Shown here: in pieces, positions 22,973 through 35,500 of the stretch
How the letters are laid out: each line of letters starts with the position of its first letter
Numbering within the stretch: the stretch's first letter is position 1
Assembly (NCBI RefSeq): GCF_037038585.1
Contig: NC_092523.1
Location: 44,729,001 to 44,793,000 of the forward strand
From: Patagioenas fasciata
Lineage: Eukaryota; Chordata; Aves; Columbiformes; Columbidae
DNA: 64,000 bases
Direction: 5' to 3'
The notes under the pieces: model-generated
Seen by the model: only the letters and a program-made list of their open reading frames with translations
Told to the model about the DNA's origin: nothing
Database searches by the model: none
Made by a program: the position numbers and the translations under genes

Positions 22973-25925
22973 CAGCAACTCCAGAAAAAGAAAATCCACA
23001 CATGGAATTAATTTGAAAAAAGTTAATCAGAGCAATACCAGGCGCTACTCATGGTATTTCCTATATGCTTATATAGTTTAGGCCAGGTTAAAGATGTTCA
23101 TCATAGGGTGACAAGGCCAATTTTGATCCCAAGTCTCTGAAATCATGCACAAGATATGCTTAACTGTATCTACTATGAGTAGTAATCCTAACCACCAGCT
23201 TCAGATGGTCAGATTATTGTAACTGGGAAGCTACTGTTTGGCCGCTAGGATGAACTATTTCTGTTGTTGTTCAGGGAGTGGGAGGACACATTCCCTAAAG
23301 GGTGTTATAAATTCAAGCAATGGTTCTGTATTTAGGAATGACTTGGTTCTCTGTGCTTTTAAATATACCCTACTAGCATATGTGCATGCTGGGAAGTAAG
23401 ACTGCTAGGATTTATACGATTATTTATTTACATTGATACAAATAAAATTAAATAGCCTATCTTACAATTACTATTTCACCAGTAACAGTGAAACAAAAGA
23501 AAAACCATTTTCAGTATTATTTGAGTAATTGACACTCTTACCATCCTCTCTTCCCCTTTTCATCATTCTGGGAATATACCCACAGCTTTCTCCAGAACCG
23601 TGATCAAATTAATATGTCTTTCACTGTGCCTAGAGAATCAGTGCATCTAGAGCAAGCCAGGGAGCACACTGTAGACATTTTAAGTATCCACAGTGTGTGT
23701 GCTGCCAGCAGCGCCTCTCTTTATCTGACCAAGAATAGCCTGCTCCAATGCCTTTGCTAAGCCAAAACTGTTGAGAGGCAGTCCCTCAGGAATCAAGCCA
23801 GGGATTTTCCCAGTGACAGATATATTCCATCTTCACCCTTATTAATGGGACATTTGTAATTGATTTTCTTTGTTTACCCTTTCCTTCATGCTACAAGGAA
23901 GAATGAAAGTCTAAACTTTGCTTTCTGTATGACAAAAAAAGAAGGCATTCCTTATTAATCACACTGTGGGAAGCACTGCTTGGTTTTCTATTAAATTAGA
24001 ATTCAATTTCTACCGATTATTTAAATACATTGTTTCTTCTGAAGCCCAGACAGAACAATAACACACGTAATTAATGAAGATTCTTCTCTGGAAAGGGGAA
24101 TGTACAATTACATGAAAGTCAAGACTATGAAGTTGGAAAATAATAAACCTGATGGAAAAATCAGGACATAGTTCCAAGCTGTATTTTTTCTGGCAGCAAA
24201 GTTGATTTAAGAGGTTCCTGCTTTTTGTTTTTGCACCTACGACACAGTCCACTGCCTCTGCACTTGTGCTGATGTGACTGTTTTGGGGCTCTGCTGTAAA
24301 GTGGATTAGTGAAATAATCTTAGGAACACTTCCCCATCACGTTTAATTAACAGTAAAAAATGTAATAAATTAGCAGGACCCTATCATGCAGAGGCCTTGG
24401 AACCACACTGTGCATCAGAGAAGCAGGCTCAGTTAGTACCTGCTCCTCAGAGATCAGCTGCTCATTCCAGGATGCTGGAAGTACCAATATGATGTTAAAG
24501 GAAGCATTGCATGGACTAACCACACTTAAAATTTAGCCCTATGCTGAATAGAATTGAATCCAGTTTAAAAAGGTCCTCTTCTCTGTTAATGCAATACAGT
24601 CAAAACAAATTCAGCAGCCTTTACTGAGAGGCTAACCTGAGCTTGAACTGAACTGGAGTGATCTTTGTTTCAACTGTCTCTGTACATAGTGATCTATTTT
24701 CTGTTAATATGGATCCTGAGAAAGCATATAGCTTGGAAATTAATCCCTTGCCTTGGAATAGGAGTCAAGTATTATCTACGCTTGAAACTTCAGCTGGATT
24801 AACATACGATTATAGAAACTATTTTGGAATTACTTCCCAAGTGTTTCACAAACTGAGTTCCTTTCTGTTCCTGTTTTGCTTCATCCATTTTCAATGGCTT
24901 CTCCATGTGAAAACTCACTCTCCTGTTTTGCACCTTTGTTTTACTTTTCTGATAACTATGATAGTTTGGAGGGTAATTTTTTTTTCATCCTCAGCCTGGA
25001 TCAATACAGCTCTACTAGCTAAAGCAATAGCATAAATATCAGTAGACCAGCAGGGAATTGATTTAAATCTATACTAACAATGAAGTCGTCTGGCATAATC
25101 AGCTGCTGCTCTAGTAGGAGACTTTGTCAGCACGCTTCTAATAGTTTGTTCTTTTAACAAAAAACATAGCTTGTGGCTTTTCCAGAGGCCTGAACCCACA
25201 CTGTGCTTTAAAATCCCTCTGTGTGACAAAGCTTTCAGGCTGAGCCTGGTGCGAAAGGAACTCTGGTTGATGCCCAAAGACCTGTCTTGCACTATAACAA
25301 TGAAATATTTCTGCAGCTCGACATTTTTTTTTCACAAACATGGAAGACAGATATTCCTTCCTTAGCTGGAAACCTGTGTGGGGTTTTTCTGGGTAAATGA
25401 TACACGATAGCTGAACTGTTAAAAAGTCTCAGTTATAGAGGTGATAATGGAAATGGTAACAAGACTGTCCCTCTCAAGCAATTGTGATCTTAACAAATTA
25501 GTCATACTAAATTAGGGGTATTTTTTTTAAGCTATTATCCAACTGCTTTGTAATAAACATTAAGGCAGAATCTGCCTTTGAATGCTGTCGAGCTCTAACC
25601 ACCCTCAGTTTGGGCAGTAAAAATATCAATACCAATCTCAGGCTGTAAATGGATGTTACAGGGACTTGGGTGATTTATGAGTTCCAATAACACCCTTTGC
25701 TGTGTCTGCACAGGTAAGAGACACAACTTGCAATCATGAGCCCTCAGGTTAAGTTTCCAGCTACCTGTGTTGCTAAAGCAGTTTTCTAAAGACTTGATTT
25801 TCTTATTTGTGTTTAGTTGATACAGCCTATAACAGCACCTTTTGAAGTTCACAGTGCTCCTTGGAAAGAGCACCATTGCCTCCATTTTACAGAGTGTGAA
25901 GCAGTGGTGGTGGGGCTATAGCTGA

Positions 25926-25952
25926 ACCTCAGCATGAGTGAAACGCTGAGGT
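25926..25952. repeat. inverted repeat, 8-bp stem, 11-base loop
   Basis: ACCTCAGC (25926-25933) and GCTGAGGT (25945-25952) are exact reverse complements. It is a short hairpin and may be chance. Confidence 0.7.
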
Positions 25953-27916
25953 CATCTCTGTGCGTTAGTCTCCATCCTGTCCCATCTTGAGTTTCAGCCA
26001 AGGAAAAATCAGGTACTCGGACTGGATGGGAGCTGTCATGTTTCCCAGCCAGATGCCACACCTGAAGGCCCAGTAGACCAGCAATGGGGAGTACGGCTTC
26101 ACTTCGCAATTCTGGTACTGTGCCTTCTGGATTTGCACCTGATCAGCTGGAACAGCATCTCATTCCATATATTCAGACACTTTCTTAATTATTCACTAAA
26201 ATTCCTTGTAGACACATCTCTGAATGACCTGAAGAGTCTCTTAAAATCACTGGGCTTTGTTATTCAAGGTGACTTTGCACTCAATGACATTTTAACTTAA
26301 CACTGAAATAAATTAAAATGAATTAAAGGCACTTTAATTCTGTATTAGAATACCTATATTGACTTAATTTAGTAAGCCAAAGCCATTTTACATTCATATC
26401 TTCTGCTAATATATATTCACTTCCCAAACATGTTTATATGAAAAATTGAAACCCCCTTGTAACAGGTAGTTGTCTAATAAAAAATAACAAAATGTTGCTT
26501 TTAACAAGAATAAGGTGGTGAATTTTGTTTCGTTTCATGCCACTTTTTCAATAGTCAGATTTTCAGAGCAGCAAAAGGAATTTTTCAGTGAAAAAAAAGC
26601 CATATGTGACCTCCACTCCAGGAGACACACTCCAACAAAAGGCATTACAAGTACAATGTTCTTGTGAAGCAGAAAAGCTATATAAAATGGTTGCATTATA
26701 AGTAAGATAAAAGAAAATAAAGAGTACTGAAATAGGTTAGGAGCAAAAATAATTTAAATAAAGAATTTATCTTTCTTTTCTGTCTGTAAGGCCCAGATGG
26801 TATACGTGACCACAGAACAAGGAAGCCTGAACATACTCACTACATAGGAGCAACATCTCCACCAATAGAGGGGACCAGCGACGTTAACTACTTGTGGCGC
26901 CCAGCACCCTGTCTGTCACACGTGTCACCTCGCAGATCTTCCTACCCTGGCGACATTGGGTGGGGTGTGAGGGAGTTCAGCCATTTCACCAGGAGACACC
27001 TCCAGAGTGGAGCACATATTAAGGTGAGGAAAACTTTGTATATTAAATTACCTGAGTTGCAGAAGGCAGAAGAAAGTGGTGCTCTGCTTTGCAGTTTCAT
27101 TCTGAATTACGATTAAGGCAAAGATTAATCATGGACTAAGTAAAGAACAAGATGTTCAGTTAAAAACTGTGCTAAGCAAAACATCAGCCCAGGCTTACAG
27201 AAGCTTCAAGAAATATTTTTGTAACAGTTTGCCTACAGTCAGGCTCCCAGGTGGATGAAGCTGCCTGAAAAATAACCTGACTAAAGCATCCTACTTAACA
27301 TAACACAACAGCTGCTTTTAAGGGTTGAGTGGCTCTGGGCTGGATTTTTCCACATGACTGGAGTAGACAGAGATGCAGGAGGAGCGGTTTGAGGGACCGA
27401 GGTCTAACGCGACATGAGCCATCAAGTGATCCCGCCTGGCCAATTCCCAAACCAAAGAACCAGGTTTGCAACCTCTGTGTGATCAGAATCATACAGGGAT
27501 TATGTGCTCACAGATGCTGAAAGAGCCCAGGCAGCTCTGCAAACATGCACATTACTCAGCTTCAGGCAGGGTGTGGGGTGCAGGAGCAGATAACAAACTT
27601 CAGACAACCTGAATTCACTCCTCTTTACACGTGTCCTATGTCCTCATTCTGAACCTCTTACTTACACATCTAGTTACAGCTGAATTTCTGTTTGCATTGG
27701 GTTATAATAAAAAGTCCTACAGTTTGATTCCTGAAACAATTAATATTTATAATATGTAAACATGATATAAATCACATTTTTCTTATACATACAAGTGCAA
27801 ATTCACATAGCAATGTTATATATACCCATATGATCACATGTTTATTGCATAGTAGTTTTAGAAGCCCAAAATAGGCTAGGGTTTTGATTTTTTTAGGGTT
27901 GTTTGAAAAAAACTAC

Positions 27917-27937
27917 TTTTTTTTTTTTTTTTTTTTT
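27917..27937. repeat. T21 homopolymer
   Basis: 21 consecutive T followed by CCC, with G/T-rich sequence just before it. Low complexity only. Confidence 0.8.
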
Positions 27938-30822
27938 CCCTAAAACAAGCTTTTTCAATAATTAAAATGCTCTTAGATTCAGCTGTGGTGTGTCTACATT
28001 GAACATTGCATATCCCTCCAAGTATACCCTTCTTAAAACACCAAAAATAGAGAAAGTATGTAAGTTATTAGTGGGTTTTGTCTGTTATACATTATCTTGA
28101 AAATAGATGTAACTCATTAAGTAGACAGAGGGAGGGGAAGGGAAATTGGTCCCTCCTGGGAGCAAATGAGCTTGCTTGGCAGGGAGGAAGCTTCCCAAGG
28201 ACAGAATGAGACAGCTAGAAAAAGCAAATAGAAATGAGAAATCTTTGGAACTGGAAAGCTGTGGCATAATTGGGATTAGAAAACTGCTGGGAATAGCAGA
28301 TGCATAGGCTACTGAAGAGAAGGAAAGAAAAATAATTTGGGGGAGCCAAAGGACAATGTGTAGCATTTGCTGTAATGCAGGAAGCTGGTGAAGTTACTGG
28401 AGCAGGAGTGAACCTTGCAGAGAGGACACATGCCACATGGACCACGCAAGCAGTATTAGGTGTGCACACAAACCTCTCAGAGTCTGTTTTCAGTGTGAGT
28501 TTCCTGCAGTTACAAAATTTGCCTTCACTTAATATATGCTCATGCAAAACCAACTTTTGAGTTTGAAGTGGTCTTTTGTGCTTCTTGAGGACCTTTGGAA
28601 AAAAAGTCACAGGGCTACCTTGAATCTGTAGCTGTCTTGGAGTAGAAAAGACCAGCCACTGGGTTATCAGCTCTGAACAGCTGCCCTTTTCGGTCCTCAT
28701 GGGGATCTGGTTGTCTCTTCCCAAATACACAGCAGATTGTCCCCCACTCCCCAGGGGGAAGAAAAGCAAGACAGAGGGGTAGACTGTCCTGTTTGATCCT
28801 CCCACCTGAAAGCAGAGAAGAGGAAGAGAAGGAACTCTCAGTTTGTTTTCCCCTGCTGAGAGCTCACAAACAAAGGAATATATTCAGCAGCATGGCATGA
28901 AAGTAGTTGGAGGTAGAAGTGTATTAAGTGGATCGAGCTACCTGTCTGAGTTAACTAACCATTGAAATTAAGAAGCCTAACTGTATCAGATCTATCTGAA
29001 AGGAAGCGTTACCTGGTATGATGCTGATAAGTCCTTAGTTTCTAGGGACTCACTCTTTGTGACTTAGTGTGGTGCAGGAAGATAAAAGCAGCATCCAGAC
29101 ACTCTGCCTCATTTGAAGCCCGAGGACACCCTTTATGTGTTCCTGCTGTACACCATCTTTCTAAATCAAACTCTGAACCTTCATTGATCGTTTCTCTGCA
29201 AAGTCTGAACAGACATACAGTCCTGGCAAGAACTGTTGCATCGGCTAACATCTCCTGCCATTACTCAAAAAAACATTTCTTGCTGAAACAAATCTGGTGT
29301 GAGTCTGAACTTGTGAAAACACAAATACAGGTGTGCATAGATATTACACATATCCATAACACCCATATATGGGTATACATCTGTTATAACTACACATTAG
29401 GTTCGTGATATCACTTTTCTTAATTCAACAATATGTATCTGAATTCTCTTCCTTCTTAACAAAAAAGTGCCGATGTGCAGTACTAAGGGACACTTTGGTA
29501 TGTTTGTGCAGAGCTGCGTGTTGTAAGGAAGCAGTAGTCATTTAGGAAAAACTCGTCCGACGTGAGCAGGTACATCACAGAGGCACTGCTGTGTGCCAAC
29601 ACACAGTCTGGATTTTAATAGCAGAGAAGGGGGATGTTAGGTCTCTCTAAATTATGGCACAAAATGTGCTGTTACAGCCCAACACATTCTGCAGCTCTGG
29701 CCATAAGCTGAGCTCTGCACAGGTGACCAGAGGTCCCTCTGCCTTGCGCCCATATCCCCCATGTGGCAAAGGGCAGTCAAATTTGGCATAATATAACAGA
29801 TTTCTTTCCATTATCAGCTATCTATTCATCAATGGACTCTCCAATATAGGATGAACTCTCAGTATTCAATGGGGTTTCTTTTTTATAGTCTGTAGATTTT
29901 ATGGTCTACTTTGTATTTCTAAGTGGGTTTTTTCTGGTTCTAAAATGTTTCTGAACCATTTTCTTAGTGTAAAATCAATAGCAAACATGGATTCCAAGTC
30001 TCTCAAATAGCTAAACATCATCAAATAATTTCACTGCTCTCATTTCTGATCTTCAGATATTGCTCTCAATGCAGACTAAAATAAAAACAATTTAAACTCC
30101 TTAGTGAAGTTGAAATAAATAGCTTTTAGAACGCTTTATTAGAAAAACAAAGCTTTCAGCTCATCATTTATCATATGAATTTTAACAAATTGTAAGCTAA
30201 AATTCAGAGCTTATATTGACTCTCCTTTACACCAGAGAGACACTGTTGAGATATTCTAACCGTCTTCAAGACACCCAACCTTATTACAATAATGCTTTCA
30301 AACATATCGTACAAAGTGGTAATTCTTAACTTGCAGTGCTTCTGCCAGTGTGAACACCCCTAAATGTCTGAAAGTGAAAGCACACTGCCTGCTGAACAAG
30401 GGACTTAATGCCGTCACCATAGAGATGACACTTTGCAACCCTTATTTATGTTTCCTTGATTGCACCAAATAAATGCACTCTCTTTATTGACAAACGCTTT
30501 TGTTTTCTTGAGGATGATTTTTCTAGATGATGTTTTAAATAATGTCTTTGTAGAGACATAGATATTATTTCTTAGTATAGTGAATTTTCACAATAAAGAA
30601 TACAGTAACCCTTCAGATAGAAGACAGACAACAATCAGCTTGAACAACTGCAAAGAAAATTCCGTAGTTAAAATGACAGATGGAACAGATACTCTCTTTG
30701 TAGCCACAGAAAAGTATGAAAGAACCTGTTATTTGTATTTGGCCAATGAACTTGAACACACAAGGGAGAAAATATTTTTCTAGGATTGGAATGCCAAACC
30801 CACTTATTTTTCCTTCAAGATA

Positions 30823-30902
30823 GAAAAAGAAAAATGAAAAACAAAGCCAAAACCAAACAAAAACCCAAACCCAAACCAAACAACCAACCAAAAAGCAAAA
30901 AG
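30823..30902 (+). repeat. A/C-rich tract
   Basis: About 80 bases begin as an A/G mixture and become CCAAACCCAAACC-type sequence. The lysine/proline frame over it and the Phe/Trp/Val frame opposite are repeat artefacts. Confidence 0.8.
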
Positions 30903-32483
30903 CACCTCCAAATGAAAACCATCAATCCCAAAAGACGTTTTACAACTGGTTTTACAACATTTTTTTTCCAGTAGAAAGTTTGCTAGATTGAGCTCTAATT
31001 CATGAATATCATTCCTGCTTTCCAGTAAATATAATTATTACAAAAATAAACACCCAGCCCTATTTCGTAATTGCTAGGGAGTGAAAATCAATGCAGTGCA
31101 GAAGGGTTACGCATGTCCACCTCCAAAGCTAGCTGCCTTTCATGCTACGCAATCTCACCACAAGAAGTCCTTGCCCTCACCCCTTGTTGAGCAATCACTG
31201 TAGGGAAGCAATTTCTCTGATGGGTGAAGTGCCATGCACATTCATAGGTCTGCATAAGTGCTTACTAAGAGCAAGGAAGATTTTATATGACAGCAAGAGT
31301 CATACTTTGTTTTAACACAAGAAGGGACTTGGATACAAAGTTCGTAGCGTTGGGCATATTTAAGCCTGACCATGCTGTCCAGTGTGCGACACCTGTGATG
31401 GTCAGCAACGTGTGTGGAGTTCAGCTTGCTGTGTGTAATTGCAGTTGCCTTCCCTGGCCTTACTCCTGACAAACCTGCTAGACCAAATGAGCACCATTCC
31501 CTAAGTTACTGATCAAAACAGTTGTTTTGCCTCTTTTGTCTGACTTTTACTCTAGTTTGTTCTTGCTTGTTGTTGTTTCCATGACAGCCAGGCCCATGAA
31601 AACAAAACCCCTTAGAATACTGATTTGATTAAGCTTATATCAAATGACAACAACCTAAATGCTACTGCAGTGATAAGTCCTCTCCTAGTGCAAAAAGCTT
31701 TGCACTGTGACCCATGGGCCAAATCCAACCCAGAAGACAACTTAACCTGCCCTGCAACCCTAATGGCCATGGCAGGGGGAGAGACTGAAAGCAGATCATC
31801 TGCTCTTCCTAAATATCACCTGTATTCGGAGCAAGAAGCTGCTGGTTCAGCTAACAGCCCCTCGGCATCAGCAGTGCTATGTGCCAATCACTGTGACGTC
31901 TGGGCTACATATGCTTAATAAGCTACTGATTTCAGAAGCTGATTATCTAATTGCTCTTCCATGTCAGCTTTGACCTCACACTTGGCCCAAATCCCCCAGT
32001 CCTTGATGCTGCTTGCATTGTCTAGAAATAGTGAGGCTGCCTGTTGAGACAAGTAAAAGCAAGCATGGGGTAGGTGATGTCAGGGCCTTGTGCCTTTGAC
32101 CTTGAAGGCAATACGGATTCAACTGATTTCAGGCACTTGATTCTGTGAACTTGGGCCTGAACACACACAGCTAGTACAGAGGGGGTAGATATGCTCAGTG
32201 GAGCTCTGTTTCCCAAGCTGTAACAGGCAAAAATGACCTGGGAGCTTACACCTCCCCAAGGCAGGAACCATCTCTATTTTGTGCAAATGGTACAGTGGAG
32301 TCAAAACCAATTGAAGGTTTTAAAGAGTAATTTGCTGCTGCTTCTTTTACTAGAGTTTGTACGCTGAGTCGCTCATGTCTGCCAGGTAAAACCACAGAAA
32401 AACTTCAGTTTATCTCCTTTCACATCTCTGAGAAACAGAGCTGCCATATGCCCCTCTTATCTCTCAACATGTTTTATTAGGGG

Positions 32484-32526
32484 AAAAAAAAACCAAAAAA
32501 CCACACCACACGCACACACAAAAAAA
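32484..32526 (+). repeat. A/C-rich tract with CACACA
   Basis: An A run passes into AACCAAAAAACC and then CACACGCACACACA. Low complexity. Confidence 0.75.
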
Positions 32527-35500
32527 TGTAACTCCCAGTGACTGCTGTGATGGATGTCCCCATGCAGGCTGCCTTGCTGTCCCACAGCACGTCAGCCAAG
32601 ACAGCTCTGGGGGCTGCTGGGGGGGCAGCTGCCAGCAGCACCCGGGGCAGGAAGTGGGCATCCATATCCTCCACACTACAAGTTGTTCTGGCAGCCACAG
32701 GAGTGCTGGCAAGTCCCTCTCCATCTGAGCAAAGGGGACAAACCTAAACGCCTGGGTCCAAGCACCAACATCCACACTCAGTCGCCTCCTCATAATGTCT
32801 CTAACTGGGCTATGACACCCACACGAGAGAAATGCCATTTTCCCAGGCACAGATTTTCCCCAATGCACAGACTCACTAGGTACTGAAACTACAGCACTGT
32901 TTCACACGTAGAATGAGATCTCTTTTCAGTCTTTGTCTGGGAACAGGGGTGCTTATTTTTTTAAGTGCACGTCTAAATTCTGCAGCAGTTGAAGGAGGCC
33001 ACAAGACAGACACAATTGTTTTAGTACAGTCCTAAGGAAAACAAAGAGAAGGAGGAGAACAGGATAGCAAGGGTGAAGGGAAGAACAATTGTGAGTCTGG
33101 AGACAAACTGGAAGCCGTGGACCAGTTCAAAGCCTTTGTCTGGCTACTGGTCTAAGTACAGGTTGGTCAAATCATGAGCTACAACTTCAACAACTTTAAT
33201 TCTGTGGGTTCAGGAAAAACAAATTGCCTAAGCAACTGTCACTGCTTTGTCTATGTCTGACATTTTTATTGCTTGACTGTACAGGACATGAACAATTACA
33301 CAGAGCAAATAAGGCCAAGAAGCAGAAAAGTCAGGGAGGACAATTAAGCCACCTGATTTTGTTGACCTTCAGAGGAGCCCTGATTCAGCTATCTGTACCA
33401 ATACTTTTCCCAACATACGGTCCAAGTTCTGCCTGCAGATAAGCATGACAGGAATTCAAATAAAGACTACTCCGGGGGTAGGTGTTGCTGACAAACATAT
33501 ATGCTGTGCTGTGTTGCTTCCCTCCCCAAGACAAATGTAATATACACGCTTCTCTCACTCAAGCAAGTTAGGTTTAAAAACCAGCTTATTACTGAAGATT
33601 GAACCTTGACTTACAGTGATACTTGCTATCCTGACTGCATTTATGTCCTATGATCTTGGCGGTACAGTCTGTCGTAGACTGGGGTTTATCCTTTTCTTGT
33701 CTTCTATTTGTGACCTTTAGATGCATTTTAAATAATTCCTTTCCTTTCCAACAGTTCTTCCTCTGCTTACCAAACCTGTAGAAAGGCATTTCTCTGACAC
33801 TTTATTGCCTCTTTAGATAATTATTTTCAAAATTTCAAAGGAGTCAAACTGCTGCCAAGCTCACTGTCTCTGCAAACTTTGCACAACGTGGAAGCTAGTA
33901 ACAATTGTTATTTTTCACATAATTTCATTGTCATAACTCTACCTTCATCTTCCAGGTGGAAATGAACCTAGTCTTCCTTCCCAGTACTATTGGATAGGGG
34001 CATATATACCTTAAGGTTAACATTCTACCATAGTTTTTTTTTGTTTCTCTTTGACAGAGAGGAGAAATTCGACAGGCTGCTGAAGATGGAGCAACACATC
34101 GGTACCAAAGTCCATGGTAACCATTTATTATTATTTTTTTTTTTCATTTGCTCTAATCACTGCCCTATGAGGACGTTCTCTGAGGATTCCTGGAATGGGC
34201 AAATTATTGACATACTTGCCTTTGAAGCTCAACAGATGTGACAAAAGCTTACTGCTGGCACCCACTGCTGCAGAAAACCATTGAGAATAGAGTATTCAGT
34301 GCTGTTTTGTCATACATCAATATAAGTATTCCAGAGCTAAACTGCAATACATTTCAAGCAGCTAGAAGAGCTCTCTGGGGAATATTTAATCCCCTTTGAA
34401 GAGAGAGCCCTGTTTCACAGAACCCCATTTAGTTTTCAGTGAGAATTAATTTTTCCAGTTACTTTGATTAATGTATCTTGAAAGAAATCTCAGGTTCATA
34501 AAGTAATAATTAACAATAATCATCTTCAGCTAGGAATGTGCTACACAAATTGGAGTGTGACAGTAGAAAAAGCTTTATGAGACTGGCAGAGGTCTTCCAG
34601 AAAAACCATGCATGTGAAAAGAACTTACACCATGACAACAATATGTAAGACTTGAAGAGGTTCACAACGACCAGAAGCTTTGATGCTGAGGCACTCATAA
34701 TGGAGATCTATGTAAAACACAGAGCAGTGAAAAGGACTAAGGACATTCATGGAGAAGGGCCGCTCATGGAGTTTTGTTGTACCTCCTCTCCTTCCCCCAA
34801 GAATAACCCACTGGGAAATACAGTAAATTAATGAGTGGAAGGCAATGATCTTCACTGGAAATGGGAAATGCCTGGGAAGCAGCAGGTGACGACTGAATCA
34901 CATTCACAGTCACAGTGGGTCTCCAAACATGCCCACCTGCTCCCAGGGCTGTGGAAACACATCCTGCCCCTGCTCAGCAGATGTAACCGCGTCTCTGCAT
35001 GGCTGCAGATGTGGCAAGCAGCAGGGTGCTGCAGGAGGGCAAGGCCAGGCAGACAGACACACAGACATGGCTGCGCTCAGCCTTCTCCTCCCTCCCTTGC
35101 TCTCACCTGCGTACACTGCAAACAGAAGCTGCTGCCCCCAGGACGCTTCTTCACAGTGTCCCATAGTACAAGGAGCTCTCACGGCATTTTAGACAGTTTC
35201 TTTTTTTCCCTTGCCTGTTTGTACAACCTGGAGCAGCAGTGCTGCAGCCACAGCTACCGCGAGCTCAACTGGGTGCAACAGCCAGGGCCTTGAAAAGCCT
35301 GAGCAGCTCCTCCAAGCTGAACTCCACATTGCTAGTAGTAGCAGCAGTACTGGGAACAGATGGGCCAGCTGGTCTTCAAAAGCTATAATCGCTCTCTAGA
35401 CTATGGCACAGGTGGACTTCCCAGCTTGCTGGGTGTAGGAAGTCATTATCAACTTACTGCTTATTTTGGTTATTACAGTAGTGTGTTGTTCAGACTCTTG

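Noticed and set aside
24658-25035. 125-codon plus-strand frame with hydrophobic stretches
   Set aside because: It starts with GTG. The hydrophobicity comes from T-rich DNA, and there is no recognisable family or promoter.
26892-26915. TGGCGCCCA near 26896, resembling a retroviral tRNA-Lys primer-binding site
   Set aside because: The match stops after about nine bases. No LTR, polypurine tract or gag/pol-like frame is nearby.
28215-28805. Minus-strand open frame of 196 codons, the longest outside the CR1
   Set aside because: It starts at GTG, shows no domain or conserved motif and has no promoter. An estimate from random stop frequency gives about one frame of this length in a window this size.
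32464-32868. 134-codon minus-strand frame and overlapping plus-strand frames
   Set aside because: The Cys/Trp/Pro-rich minus frame and Ala/Ser-rich plus frame in a GC-rich block next to an A/C tract show no homology that I recognise.
34835-35293. 152-codon plus-strand frame in a GC-richer block
   Set aside because: It has no family motif, no splice-site logic and a biased Cys/Gln/Ser composition across frames. It is most likely a compositional open frame.
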